Source: Candidatus Acidiferrales bacterium (GTDB taxonomy: Bacteria; Acidobacteriota; Terriglobia; Acidiferrales; UBA7541). From it: a stretch of 36,508 nt of DNA. Made by a program: the position numbers and the translations under genes. Location: contig JASHQB010000120.1 in assembly GCA_030037775.1 (NCBI GenBank), forward strand, positions 1 to 36,508. Reading direction: 5' to 3'. The notes under the pieces are model-generated. The model was not told where the DNA came from. It searched no databases and saw only the letters and a list, made by a program, of their open reading frames with translations. Shown here in pieces: positions 25,946-35,242 of this stretch (positions are counted from its first letter, which is position 1; the number at the start of each line of letters is the position of its first letter).

Positions 25946-27064
25946 CTATGAGCGTCCGATAATTTCGTGAAGCGATTCGCAGACGTAGTCCACTTGCTCG
26001 GTGGTCAACTCCGGGAATAAGGGCAGTGCCAGCACTTGCTGGCAAGCGCGCTCGGCATGAGGAAAATCGCCGGGCTTGTAGCCTAGGTAGGCGAGCGCTT
26101 TTTGAAGGTGAAGAGGTAAAGGGTAATGCACTGCAGTGCCGATTCCCCAATTCTTGAGCTCTGCTTGGACAGCATCGCGGTTCTCGACGTAAATCACAAA
26201 GAGATGGTAGGCGCAGTCGTCGCGAGGGTCGTCGTGTGGAAGCCTCAGGGCCAGTCCGTCTAGTTTCTCGCGATAGCGTTGAGAGATGGCTTTGCGGCGA
26301 GCAGACCAGACGTCGAGATGACGCAGCTTGATGCGCAGCACTGCGCCTTGAAAACCCTCCATCCGATAGTTGTAGCCGATGAAGTCGTGGAAATAGCGGC
26401 GAAGTTCGCCGTGGCTGCGTGCGGAGCGGCAATAGTGGGCGATGCGATCGTCGTTCGTCACGAGCGCTCCCGCTTCGCCATAAGCGCCAAGATTTTTCGA
26501 AGGATAGAAGCTGAATGCGCCGCAGATGCCGAGAGCGCCGACGCGTCGTCCGCGGAAGCGGGCGCCGTGAGCCTGGGCGGCATCTTCAATCAACGAGAGC
26601 TTGTGCGCGTCGGCAAGTTTCTGGAAGGCCTGCATGTCGACGGGACGCCCGTAAAGATGAACGGGGAGAATGGCCTTGGTGCGCGGAGTGATGGCCGATT
26701 CGGCGAGGCGTGGGTCAAGATTTGCCGTGCGCGGATCGATGTCGGCGAAGACAATTTTCGCGCCGGTGTAGGCAATCGCTTCCGCGGTAGCGATGAAGGT
26801 ATTCGGAGTCGTGATGACTTCATCGCCAGAGCCTACGCCGGCGGCCAAGAGTGCGAGATGCAGAGCGCTGGTGCCTGAATTGAGAGCGATGCAGTGTTTG
26901 GCCTCGCAATAGGAGGCGAACTCCTGCTCGAAAGAAGCGACCTCGTCGCCGAGGCTGAAGGCAGCGTTGCGGCAAGTGCGGTCGATGGCTTCGAGAATCT
27001 CCGCCCGCAGCGCGGCGTACTGTTCTCTTAGGTCGTAGTAGGGCACCGCGGCGATCGTTTTCAC
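25946..27064 (-). CDS. DegT/DnrJ/EryC1/StrS family aminotransferase
   Basis: 372 aa; YYDLREQYAALRAEILEAIDR, IALNSGTSALHLALLAAGVGSGDEVITTPNTFIATAEAI, SFYPSKNLGAYGEAGALVTND (PLP lysine). Confidence 0.95.
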   Translation of the reverse strand: MKTIAAVPYYDLREQYAALRAEILEAIDRTCRNAAFSLGDEVASFEQEFASYCEAKHCIALNSGTSALHLALLAAGVGSGDEVITTPNTFIATAEAIAYTGAKIVFADIDPRTANLDPRLAESAITPRTKAILPVHLYGRPVDMQAFQKLADAHKLSLIEDAAQAHGARFRGRRVGALGICGAFSFYPSKNLGAYGEAGALVTNDDRIAHYCRSARSHGELRRYFHDFIGYNYRMEGFQGAVLRIKLRHLDVWSARRKAISQRYREKLDGLALRLPHDDPRDDCAYHLFVIYVENRDAVQAELKNWGIGTAVHYPLPLHLQKALAYLGYKPGDFPHAERACQQVLALPLFPELTTEQVDYVCESLHEIIGRS

Positions 27065-27167
27065 CCCTTAACTTTACTGTTTCGCGCGGCGCCGCGCAAA
27101 TGCGAAGCCGTGCGCTTTTCCATGTGCCCGCGAAGGGCTCGTGATAATCTTTTGAAGGAGTACGCCA

Positions 27168-27995
27168 ATGGTTTTCTCTTGCATGATCGCAGAGAAATGG
27201 CAACCCGCTAGCGAGGCGGCGACTCCGGAAGCCGCGATGAAAGCTCGACCCCAACTGACGCTATCGGTCATCATTGCCGCCTACAATGAACGCCCGTTCA
27301 TCGAGGAGATCCTGCGTCGCGTGCAAGCGGTTGGCCTGGCGCACGAAATCGTGATTGTCGACGATGGCTCGACGGATGGGACGCGCGAATGGCTCGCAGA
27401 GATGTACCGGCGGCAGCAAGCGGGCGTGACGGAAGCGGAAATCATCGACGGCGAGGCATGGCTGCACTTGGAGCAGATCCGGTTTCTGTTTCAGGAGCCT
27501 AACCAGGGTAAGGGCGCCGCACTGCGACGCGGATTTTCTGAGGCCTGTGGCGACATTTTGCTGGTGCAGGATGCTGATCTGGAGTACGACCCGCGCGATT
27601 ATGCCAAGTTGCTGGAGCCGATCCTAGACGGGCGCGCGGACGTGGTGTATGGTTCGAGGTTCTTGGGAGGACCGCAGCGGGTTCACTTTTTCTGGCATTA
27701 CGTGGGCAACAAGTTTTTGACTTTGCTATCCGATATGCTCACCAACCTGAAAATCACAGACATGGAGACTTGTTACAAGGTCTTCCGGCGTGAGGTTATC
27801 GGCAGCATGCGGCTGCGCTCGAATCGATTTGGCTTCGAGCCGGAAGTCACCGCGCGGATTGCCAAGGGACACTGGCGAATTTACGAAGTGCCGATCTCTT
27901 ACGCCGGACGGTCCTACGAAGAAGGAAAGAAGATCACGTGGAAAGATGGGGTGACGACGCTTTTCGCGATCCTGAGATATCGCTTCTTCGATTGA
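27168..27995 (+). CDS. Glycosyltransferase family 2 (DPM1-like)
   Basis: 275 aa; LSVIIAAYNERPFIEEILRRV...EIVIVDDGSTDGTREWL and DADLEYDPRDYAKLL. Confidence 0.94.
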   Translation: MVFSCMIAEKWQPASEAATPEAAMKARPQLTLSVIIAAYNERPFIEEILRRVQAVGLAHEIVIVDDGSTDGTREWLAEMYRRQQAGVTEAEIIDGEAWLHLEQIRFLFQEPNQGKGAALRRGFSEACGDILLVQDADLEYDPRDYAKLLEPILDGRADVVYGSRFLGGPQRVHFFWHYVGNKFLTLLSDMLTNLKITDMETCYKVFRREVIGSMRLRSNRFGFEPEVTARIAKGHWRIYEVPISYAGRSYEEGKKITWKDGVTTLFAILRYRFFD

Positions 27996-28176
27996 GGTGA
28001 GCAAAAGAAACTTGCGATGTCGGCCGAATTGGCGAGTTCCATGCCCATCCGCCGGATTGTGGAGCTGGAGCGGCCTCAGCTTCTATCGCCCGAAGTGAAA
28101 ACGCAGCCCAAGCGCCGAAGAACGAGCGCCATTTTGCCCTTGCACGGCGGAAGACCTTCGCAGCAGATTACCGCGA

Positions 28177-29478
28177 ATGCTTCGGGGGATTGCTTTGAGG
28201 GACATTGAGAAACGGGCAGCCGTTCTGTCCTTTGCTGTAATCATTTTCTGCGCCGTCATTTATCAAGCCACAGTTCTGTGCTTGGCTTGGCACTGGGGAG
28301 ATTCTCGCGAGGTGAACAAGCAAATCCGCGGGGCGAATCTGGTGCCGGGGAATGCGGACGCATGGGATCGGATCGGAGAAGCGCTTGCGGTCAATTTCGA
28401 TGCCCAGCCCGCCGAGGCGATCTCGTTTTTCGAGCGTGCGGTGAAGGTGAATCCGCGGTCGGCACACGACTGGATGGATCTGGCGCAAGCAGAAGAGGCC
28501 GAAGGAAACGCTTCGCAGGCTGATGCGGCGTACAGACAGGCGAAAAGGGACTATCCGATTTCTGCAGAGATTTCGTGGAAGTACGGAAACTTTCTCTTGC
28601 GGCAAGGGCAAACGTCCGCGGGCTTGGAGCAAGTGCACCAGGCGCTCGTCACAGATCCCAGCCTGGTTCCACTGGCGATCTCGCGAATCTGGAACCTCGA
28701 CCCCGATGCGAATGTAATCCTGCACGATGTGCTGCCGGAGGGGCAGCAGGCTCGGTTTAGGGCACTCGACTTTTTCGCGGAGAGGCGCGAGGAGGCCGCG
28801 GCTCTCGAGACGTGGGAAGAGATCGCAACGCTCGCGAAGGCCAAGCCCATAGATGTTCACGATGTGTTCGCTTTCCTCCAGTACCTGATCGCTTCCGACC
28901 AGGCCAAGAAGGCGGAACTTATCTGGCGGGAAGCGCTGAGCGCTGCCCGGTGGCCTGAAGCGATGGTGCCCGGCTCGCAGATATGGAATGGCGGCTTCGA
29001 GGAGCCAATCGTTAACGGCGGTCTGGATTGGCGCTTTGAGCAGGTGCCGGGCGAATATGTCAGCACGGATTCGAACTTTTGTCATTCTGGCGGGAAGTCT
29101 TTGCGTGTCGACTTCACCGGTGGTGTGAATCTGGATTTCTATTACGTTCACCAGATCGTGCCAGTCGAACCTAGCACCCATTATGTTTTCCAGTACTTCA
29201 TGCGCACACAATCCATTTCGACCGAGAGTGGGATGCGATTCGAGATCCTGGATTTGAACGATAATGAAGTCAGCTTAGTGACGTCGGACATGAAAGGGAC
29301 TAATCCCTGGACTCCGGTGCAAACAGACTTGGCTACCGGTCGCAACACTCATTTCCTCGATATCCGGCTGCGCCGGTTGCCCAGCCGTTTGTTCGACAAT
29401 AAACTGAGCGGAACCGTCTGGGTGGACGATGTCAGTCTTTCGCAAGAAACAGCAGTGGGCGCGGAATCGCATCCGTGA
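28177..29478 (+). CDS. Membrane-anchored TPR protein with C-terminal jelly-roll/CBM-like region
   Basis: 433 aa; single N-terminal TM (AVLSFAVIIFCAVIYQATVLCL), TPR-like helices, then IWNGGFEEPIVNGGLDWRF...SGGKSLRVDFTGGVNLDFYYVHQIVPVEPSTHYVFQYFMRT...GTVWVDDVSL, resembling carbohydrate-binding beta-sandwich modules. Confidence 0.75.
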   Translation: MLRGIALRDIEKRAAVLSFAVIIFCAVIYQATVLCLAWHWGDSREVNKQIRGANLVPGNADAWDRIGEALAVNFDAQPAEAISFFERAVKVNPRSAHDWMDLAQAEEAEGNASQADAAYRQAKRDYPISAEISWKYGNFLLRQGQTSAGLEQVHQALVTDPSLVPLAISRIWNLDPDANVILHDVLPEGQQARFRALDFFAERREEAAALETWEEIATLAKAKPIDVHDVFAFLQYLIASDQAKKAELIWREALSAARWPEAMVPGSQIWNGGFEEPIVNGGLDWRFEQVPGEYVSTDSNFCHSGGKSLRVDFTGGVNLDFYYVHQIVPVEPSTHYVFQYFMRTQSISTESGMRFEILDLNDNEVSLVTSDMKGTNPWTPVQTDLATGRNTHFLDIRLRRLPSRLFDNKLSGTVWVDDVSLSQETAVGAESHP

Positions 29479-30737
29479 GAGCGATTCGCGTCGGCATTTG
29501 CGTGCTGGCGGCGTTCGCCGTGCTGGCATTCGGCACTGTGGAAATATGGTCTGAGTCAATCCTCGAAGGGGGCGCGGCGGCGCTTTTCCTGTGGTGGGCG
29601 ATTCTCGTGTTTCTCCGGCGTGACATCGAAATCCGCTGGAACCGGATCTTCTGGCCAGTTCTGGCGTTCCTAGGAATCGTGAGCGTTCAGTTGGCGTTTG
29701 GAGTCACGGCCTATCCCTTTTTGACGCGTGTTGCACTGCTAAAAGTTGTGGCCTGCGCTTTGCTATTTTTTCTCTCGGTGCAATCGTTCCGCACACGCCA
29801 CGATTTGAGATTCGTCGCGTGGTTCTTGATGAGCTTTGGCTTCGTCGTGGCCGTGCTGGGAATCGCACAGAACTACACCTCGCACGAGGTACTTTACTGG
29901 TTCCGACCCTTAACCGAGGGCGGCAGCCCATTCGGGCCCTACGTGGACCGCGATCATTTTGCGGGGTTCATGGAGCTGGTTGTGCCTGTGGGGATGTCTC
30001 TCATAGTGTTGCGGGGAGTGCCGCGCGAGCAGATGATGTTTACGGGGATTCTGACCCTCCTTCCGATCCTTGCTTTGGTCCTGACTGGCTCTCGAGGCGG
30101 AATCGTAAGCTTGGTATTCGAAGTGGGCCTGTTGGCGGCATTAATGCGAGTGCGCAAGGCTAGATTCCAAGGCGCAGCGGTGGCCGCGATTCTGCTGACA
30201 GCGCTGGCTGCCCTCATGTGGCTCGGGGCAGGCAAGGTGTTAGACCGGATGAAAGAGTCATCGGCGGACCTGTCCGCGGATCGACGCGTCACGATGCTGA
30301 AGGGCGCATGGCATATATTCTTGGATCACCCGTTGGCGGGCACAGGTCTCGGCACGTTGGTGGCGGTATATCCGAAATACGAGGCGTTTTATGATGGGAG
30401 AATTGTAGATCACGTGCATGACGACTATGCGGAAGCGCTGGCCGAAACGGGGGTCGCCGGAGGATTGTGCGGGCTGGCATTCCTGGTTCTGCTTTTTCGA
30501 GACGCCAGGAGGCGGCTACTGACGGAAGGGCAGAGTCCCTTTTCGCAGGCGGTTCATACGGCCGGAACGGTCGCGTGCGCGGGTTTGCTGGTCCACAGTC
30601 TGGTCGATTTCAATCTGCATATCCCCGCCAATGGTCTGGTTTTTCTGCTGCAGGCCGCCGTCGTTCTTTCGCCTGCATTTCACCGTAGGCAAGCAGGCCT
30701 TAATCACCTGACACGGGTACAAGAGTTCCGCCATTGA
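29475..30737 (+). CDS. O-antigen ligase/polymerase family membrane protein (Wzy/WaaL-like)
   Basis: 420 aa polytopic protein; SRGGIVSLVFEVGLLAALM and HVHDDYAEALAETGVAGGLCGLAFL motifs; start GTG overlaps the upstream stop as GTGA. Confidence 0.88.
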   Translation: MRAIRVGICVLAAFAVLAFGTVEIWSESILEGGAAALFLWWAILVFLRRDIEIRWNRIFWPVLAFLGIVSVQLAFGVTAYPFLTRVALLKVVACALLFFLSVQSFRTRHDLRFVAWFLMSFGFVVAVLGIAQNYTSHEVLYWFRPLTEGGSPFGPYVDRDHFAGFMELVVPVGMSLIVLRGVPREQMMFTGILTLLPILALVLTGSRGGIVSLVFEVGLLAALMRVRKARFQGAAVAAILLTALAALMWLGAGKVLDRMKESSADLSADRRVTMLKGAWHIFLDHPLAGTGLGTLVAVYPKYEAFYDGRIVDHVHDDYAEALAETGVAGGLCGLAFLVLLFRDARRRLLTEGQSPFSQAVHTAGTVACAGLLVHSLVDFNLHIPANGLVFLLQAAVVLSPAFHRRQAGLNHLTRVQEFRH

Positions 30738-30783
30738 CATTCAGAGAGACCCTAAGTCATAGTTTCGCGGGGTAATATAGCAC

Positions 30784-31836
30784 ATGGCTTTGACGGTCCG
30801 GAGAGCACTGGACTGTATTAGGGTTGGGTTTGTCTTGACTTTCCTGCTCCTGCTCGGATGTACCGCTGCGTTCACCCAAGGCCAAGACCGAACTCAAACT
30901 CCGCAGCAGACCAATAGCCGTATCGCCGAGCTTGCGGCGGCCAGTTCGCACCCGCGCACAGGGGATATCCCCATTGGGGCCGGTGATGTGGTGCACATTG
31001 ACGTTTTCGACGTACCGGACCTCTCCCATGATGTGGTAGTTGGCGAAACGGGATTGATATCCCTGCCGCTGATTCCGGAGCGCATTCCGGTCGCCGGGTG
31101 CACGCCTTTTGAGCTCGGGCAAAGGATCGAGAAACTCCTTCAGGTAAATGGCTTGGTGATGCATCCACAGGTATCGGTGTTTGTGAAGGAGCAAAACAGC
31201 CAACCCATATCCGTGGCCGGTGCCGTAGCGCACCCGGTTGTCCTACAACAGTCGAGGCCGACAACTTTGGTTGAGGCGCTTGCCGCGGCGGGCGGTGTCG
31301 CGGATGACGCGGGGGACAGTATCCTGATTGCCCGCCAGAAGACGCAGGCGGCGACTTGCGGCGAACCGGACCCGCCCGATCCCGCGGCCGATCCAGAGAT
31401 GATACACGTCAAGGTCTCTGAGCTGGAGAACGGCAATCCGGCGTTCAATATTCCTGTCTATGGCGGCGACGAAATCACGGTGCCGCGTGCCGGAATTATC
31501 TATGTTGCGGGAGCCGTGGTGCAACCTGGTGGCTACGTGCTCAATGATCCTGGGGCGACATTCAATATCATGAAAATGATTGCACTGGCCCGTGGACTAA
31601 CGGGTACAGCCAAAACCAACAGCACCGTGATTTTGCGCAAGGACGCTGCGACCGGCCAAACGAAAGAGATCTCTGTCAAATTGAAGCGAATTCTGGACCG
31701 CAAGGAGCCGGACGTTCGGCTCTACGCGGGCGACATTCTGTATGTTCCCGGCAGCGGAGCGAAACGAATTCTGGGTTTGGCCGGAGGCGCTGCCATCGGA
31801 ATCGGAACCGGACTGGCGATTTACCGCATTCCGTAG
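30784..31836 (+). CDS. Polysaccharide export protein (Wza-like, SLBB domains)
   Basis: 350 aa; IGAGDVVHIDVFDVPDLSHDVVVGETGLISLPLIPERIPVAGCTPFELGQRIEKLL, VAGAVAHPVVLQ, VAGAVVQPGGYVL, LYAGDILYVPG. Confidence 0.93.
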   Translation: MALTVRRALDCIRVGFVLTFLLLLGCTAAFTQGQDRTQTPQQTNSRIAELAAASSHPRTGDIPIGAGDVVHIDVFDVPDLSHDVVVGETGLISLPLIPERIPVAGCTPFELGQRIEKLLQVNGLVMHPQVSVFVKEQNSQPISVAGAVAHPVVLQQSRPTTLVEALAAAGGVADDAGDSILIARQKTQAATCGEPDPPDPAADPEMIHVKVSELENGNPAFNIPVYGGDEITVPRAGIIYVAGAVVQPGGYVLNDPGATFNIMKMIALARGLTGTAKTNSTVILRKDAATGQTKEISVKLKRILDRKEPDVRLYAGDILYVPGSGAKRILGLAGGAAIGIGTGLAIYRIP

Positions 31837-31868
31837 AAACAGGAAGAAGGAAAGGCTTCTTTGATCTG

Positions 31869-34151
31869 ATGGACGAAGCACCGAAACTGATTCCGGTCGA
31901 GCGACGAAGGGATTCGCTGGCGGTGGTGTCTCCGCAGCCACCGGTTGCCTGGGCGCAGACGACACGCGAGACGAACCTTCTGGATTACCTGATCATTCTG
32001 CGGAAGCATCAGTGGATGATCCTGACGTTTCTCCTGTTGGTGGTGACAATCGTCACTATCGCGTCTTTCAAAATGAAGCCCGTGTATGTCGCTTCGGCGC
32101 GAGTAGAAGTGGATCCTGAGAATGACAATCCTTTGCCGTTTCAGGACAACAACTCTTCGTTCCAAGAGTATGTTGACATGGACGATTACATCGAGACGCA
32201 GACAAAAATCATCCAGAGCGAAACGCTGGCGATGGATACGATTCGCTCGCTTGACCTGCCGCGCTATCCGGAGTTTGGCGGGGATCCCAAAGCGCTGGTA
32301 AACGCGGGTCCGAATCAGAAAGAGCCACCGATTTTGAGCGACTTTCTAAGCCGCCTGACGGTGAGCAGGGTTCCCAACAGCAGACTGATCGAAGTGCAAT
32401 TTGCAGCACAGGATCCCGCACTTGCGGCCCAAGTGGTGAATACCCATCTGGAAGATTATAAGGAGCACAACTTCAAAAGCCGATACGACGCCACCATGCA
32501 GGCTTCGGATTTCCTCTCCTCAGAGCTCGAAGAACTGCGGGTCAAGATGGAGAAATCAGACGCCGCGGAGGTCGCCTATGAACGACAGAACCAGATTTGG
32601 ATGGTGGATGCGAATCAAAACACCACGACACAGAAACTGCAGGAGCTGAGCAATGCACTTACGTTGGTTCAGACACAACTGGCGGAGAAGGAAGCCGTCT
32701 ACGACTTGGCGCATTCGGATGACAGCGCGTCAATGACCGCGGTGCAAAGTAACCCCGTCGTGCAGGATTTGAATAAGACCAAGTTACAGCTCGATGCGCA
32801 GTACACAGAGGCGCTGGCGCAATTTGGTCCAAACTGGCCAAAAGTCCAAGTGCTCAAGGCGCAAGACGATGCGATCGCCGCCCAATTGAAGAACGCGAAG
32901 TCCGAGGCCGTGCGGCAGATCGACAACGATTATCACCAGATGGAGGCGCGTGAAGCTTTGTTGGAGCGGGACCTGAACCGGCAAGAACTGCAGGCAGACA
33001 ACATGGCGCAGAAGCTCGTCGAATACAACATGTTAAAGCACGATGCCGAGTCGAACAAGGAACTGTATGACGGGCTGTTGCAGAAACTAAAAGAAGCGGG
33101 CATTTCCGCAGGCCTTCGCTCGAGCAACATTCGAATCGTTGATCCGGCACTTGTGCCATCCACGCCGGCGCGCCCGCAAAAGGCGCGCAACATCCTGCTC
33201 GCATTTTTGATAGGCCTGGTCGGCGGTGTCGGCTTGGCTTTCCTACGCGAGTACCTGGATAACACGGTGAAGTCGCCGGACGACGTGCAGAATTTGTCCG
33301 GCCTGCCCTGTCTCGCTGTGGTTCCTTCGTTTGCAAGCCGGAATGGGAGTCGATCGCTAGGGCGCCTTTCGAAACAGGTGGGTGTGAGTGCCGGCGGCGA
33401 CTCGCGCGTCGAGCTTGTTTCGTTACAGCAACCGAAGTCGCTGGTATCGGAGGCATTTCGCGCGTTAAGGACCTCTTTGCTGCTGTCGCAGGCGGAGCAC
33501 GCGCCTCAGGTGATTTTGGTGACCAGCGCCTTACCGCGAGAGGGGAAAACGACCTCCGCCGCGAACCTGGCGATCACGCTGGCGCAATTGGGCGACCGCA
33601 CACTGTTGATGGATTCCGATCTTCGCAAACCGGGAATTCGGCGCGCCCTGAATCTTCCCAATGGGCACGGTCACGATATTGGGCTGAGTTCCTATCTGGC
33701 GGGCGTGGCGCCGTTGCACGACATTATCGTGCGGCATCCAACCGTGCCCAATTTGGATGCAGTTCCCACTGGGCCGATTCCACCGAATCCTGCCGATCTG
33801 CTCTCCTCGCACCGTATGGCGGAGGCTATTGACGACCTCCGTCAGCACTACAAATTCGTGGTGATCGATTCGCCTCCCATTATGGCAGCGACAGACGCTG
33901 TAATTCTCTCCGCATTAACGGATGGAGTGCTTCTGGTTGTCTGGAGCCATGAGACGCCGAAGGAAGCGTTTTCGCGCACGCGAGATTTGCTCGCAGCCGT
34001 GAAGGGGCGCTTGCTCGGTGTTGTGCTCAACGCGGTAGACTCTGGGGCTCCGGATTACTACTACTCTTACCGATACTATCCGTATTCGTATGGCTATGGC
34101 GAAGACGAGGAAGTGAAAGCAATTCGCCAGGGGCCCGAGAAGATTTCCTAG
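31869..34151 (+). CDS. Wzz/GumC-domain polysaccharide co-polymerase fused to BY-kinase (tyrosine autokinase)
   Basis: 760 aa; N-terminal Wzz region with TM, coiled coil, second TM; SALPREGKTTSAANLAI, TLLMDSDLRKPGI and FVVIDSPPI motifs; Tyr-rich C-terminus. Confidence 0.94.
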   Translation: MDEAPKLIPVERRRDSLAVVSPQPPVAWAQTTRETNLLDYLIILRKHQWMILTFLLLVVTIVTIASFKMKPVYVASARVEVDPENDNPLPFQDNNSSFQEYVDMDDYIETQTKIIQSETLAMDTIRSLDLPRYPEFGGDPKALVNAGPNQKEPPILSDFLSRLTVSRVPNSRLIEVQFAAQDPALAAQVVNTHLEDYKEHNFKSRYDATMQASDFLSSELEELRVKMEKSDAAEVAYERQNQIWMVDANQNTTTQKLQELSNALTLVQTQLAEKEAVYDLAHSDDSASMTAVQSNPVVQDLNKTKLQLDAQYTEALAQFGPNWPKVQVLKAQDDAIAAQLKNAKSEAVRQIDNDYHQMEAREALLERDLNRQELQADNMAQKLVEYNMLKHDAESNKELYDGLLQKLKEAGISAGLRSSNIRIVDPALVPSTPARPQKARNILLAFLIGLVGGVGLAFLREYLDNTVKSPDDVQNLSGLPCLAVVPSFASRNGSRSLGRLSKQVGVSAGGDSRVELVSLQQPKSLVSEAFRALRTSLLLSQAEHAPQVILVTSALPREGKTTSAANLAITLAQLGDRTLLMDSDLRKPGIRRALNLPNGHGHDIGLSSYLAGVAPLHDIIVRHPTVPNLDAVPTGPIPPNPADLLSSHRMAEAIDDLRQHYKFVVIDSPPIMAATDAVILSALTDGVLLVVWSHETPKEAFSRTRDLLAAVKGRLLGVVLNAVDSGAPDYYYSYRYYPYSYGYGEDEEVKAIRQGPEKIS

Positions 34152-34169
34152 CCCGAGAGGAGATGTTTC

Positions 34170-35216
34170 ATGCGTGCACTGGTTACCGGAGGGGCAGGAT
34201 TCATCGGTTCGCATCTCGCCGAGGCGCTGCTGGCGCGAGGCGACGATGTTTTTATCCTGGATGACCTTTCGACGGGCAGCGTCGAAAATATACGGCACCT
34301 GAAGAGTTGCGCCAAATTTCACTACGTGTTCGACGCGCTGCAGAATCGCCATTTGCTCGCGGAGATGGTCGATGAATCGGATGTCGTGTTTCATTTGGCG
34401 GCCGCTGTCGGAGTGCGCCTAATCGTCGAAAGCCCCGTTCGCACTATCGAAACCAATGTGAACGGCACGCAGTTAGTACTGGAGGCCGCGAGCAAGAAGC
34501 GGAAGACGGTATTTGCGGCGTCGACATCGGAAGTGTACGGGAAGAGCACCAACGTTCCATTTTGTGAGGATTCCGACCTTGTTCTGGGCCCGACAACGAA
34601 GGGCCGATGGAGTTATGCGGCATCGAAGGCACTTGATGAGTTTCTGGGGCTGTCCTACTGGAAGGAGAAAGGGCTGCCCGTGATTGTGGCAAGATTCTTC
34701 AACACCGTTGGCCCGCGGCAGACCGGACGTTATGGGATGGTCTTGCCGAATTTTGTTTCGCAAGCACTTTCGGGCGAGCCCATCACCATTTATGGAACGG
34801 GAAAACAGTCGCGGTGCTTTTGTCACGTGAACGATGCGGTGCAAGCTATCCTGCGGTTGGTCGACAGCGGCCAGGCTGTGGGAGAAGTGGTAAATGTGGG
34901 CAGCGATCAGGAGGTAACGATCGAAGAGCTCGCGCAGGTCGTGAAGCAACGCGCAGACAGTAGCTCGGCGATTGTGTATGTTCCGTACGATCAGGCGTAC
35001 GAACCTGGCTTTGAAGACATGCTGCGACGCGTGCCTTCACTCGAGAAACTGGAGATGATAACCAAATTTTCCCCGCAAACTCCACTCCCCGCCATTGTAG
35101 ACAGTGTGATTGACCATTTCCGCGGGAAGCGCGAGGTGTTGACTACCGACGCGGAGGCGGAAATCGCCTTGCTCGCGAGAGCCGTGAGCGAGGCTGGGGG
35201 AACGGCTACCCCATAA
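34170..35216 (+). CDS. NAD-dependent epimerase/dehydratase (extended SDR)
   Basis: 348 aa; VTGGAGFIGSHLAEALLARGDDVFILDDLSTG, ASTSEVYGKS, SYAASKALDEF (YxxxK). Confidence 0.95.
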   Translation: MRALVTGGAGFIGSHLAEALLARGDDVFILDDLSTGSVENIRHLKSCAKFHYVFDALQNRHLLAEMVDESDVVFHLAAAVGVRLIVESPVRTIETNVNGTQLVLEAASKKRKTVFAASTSEVYGKSTNVPFCEDSDLVLGPTTKGRWSYAASKALDEFLGLSYWKEKGLPVIVARFFNTVGPRQTGRYGMVLPNFVSQALSGEPITIYGTGKQSRCFCHVNDAVQAILRLVDSGQAVGEVVNVGSDQEVTIEELAQVVKQRADSSSAIVYVPYDQAYEPGFEDMLRRVPSLEKLEMITKFSPQTPLPAIVDSVIDHFRGKREVLTTDAEAEIALLARAVSEAGGTATP

Positions 35217-35242
35217 AATCCCTCGATCCCGACGGAACAAAG

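Noticed and set aside
25455-26432. 325-aa minus-strand ORF bridging the PilZ/coiled-coil 3' end and the aminotransferase
   Set aside because: Out of frame with the real aminotransferase and antisense to the coiled-coil gene; Arg/Ser/Leu-rich shadow.
28017-28208. 63-aa plus-strand ORF between GT2 and the TPR gene
   Set aside because: Overlaps the start of the TPR gene in another frame, no hydrophobic or conserved motif and no clear ribosome-binding site; cannot be supported.
28168-29211. 347-aa minus-strand ORF opposite the TPR/jelly-roll gene
   Set aside because: Antisense shadow; no domain, and the sense ORF is translationally coupled to its neighbour.
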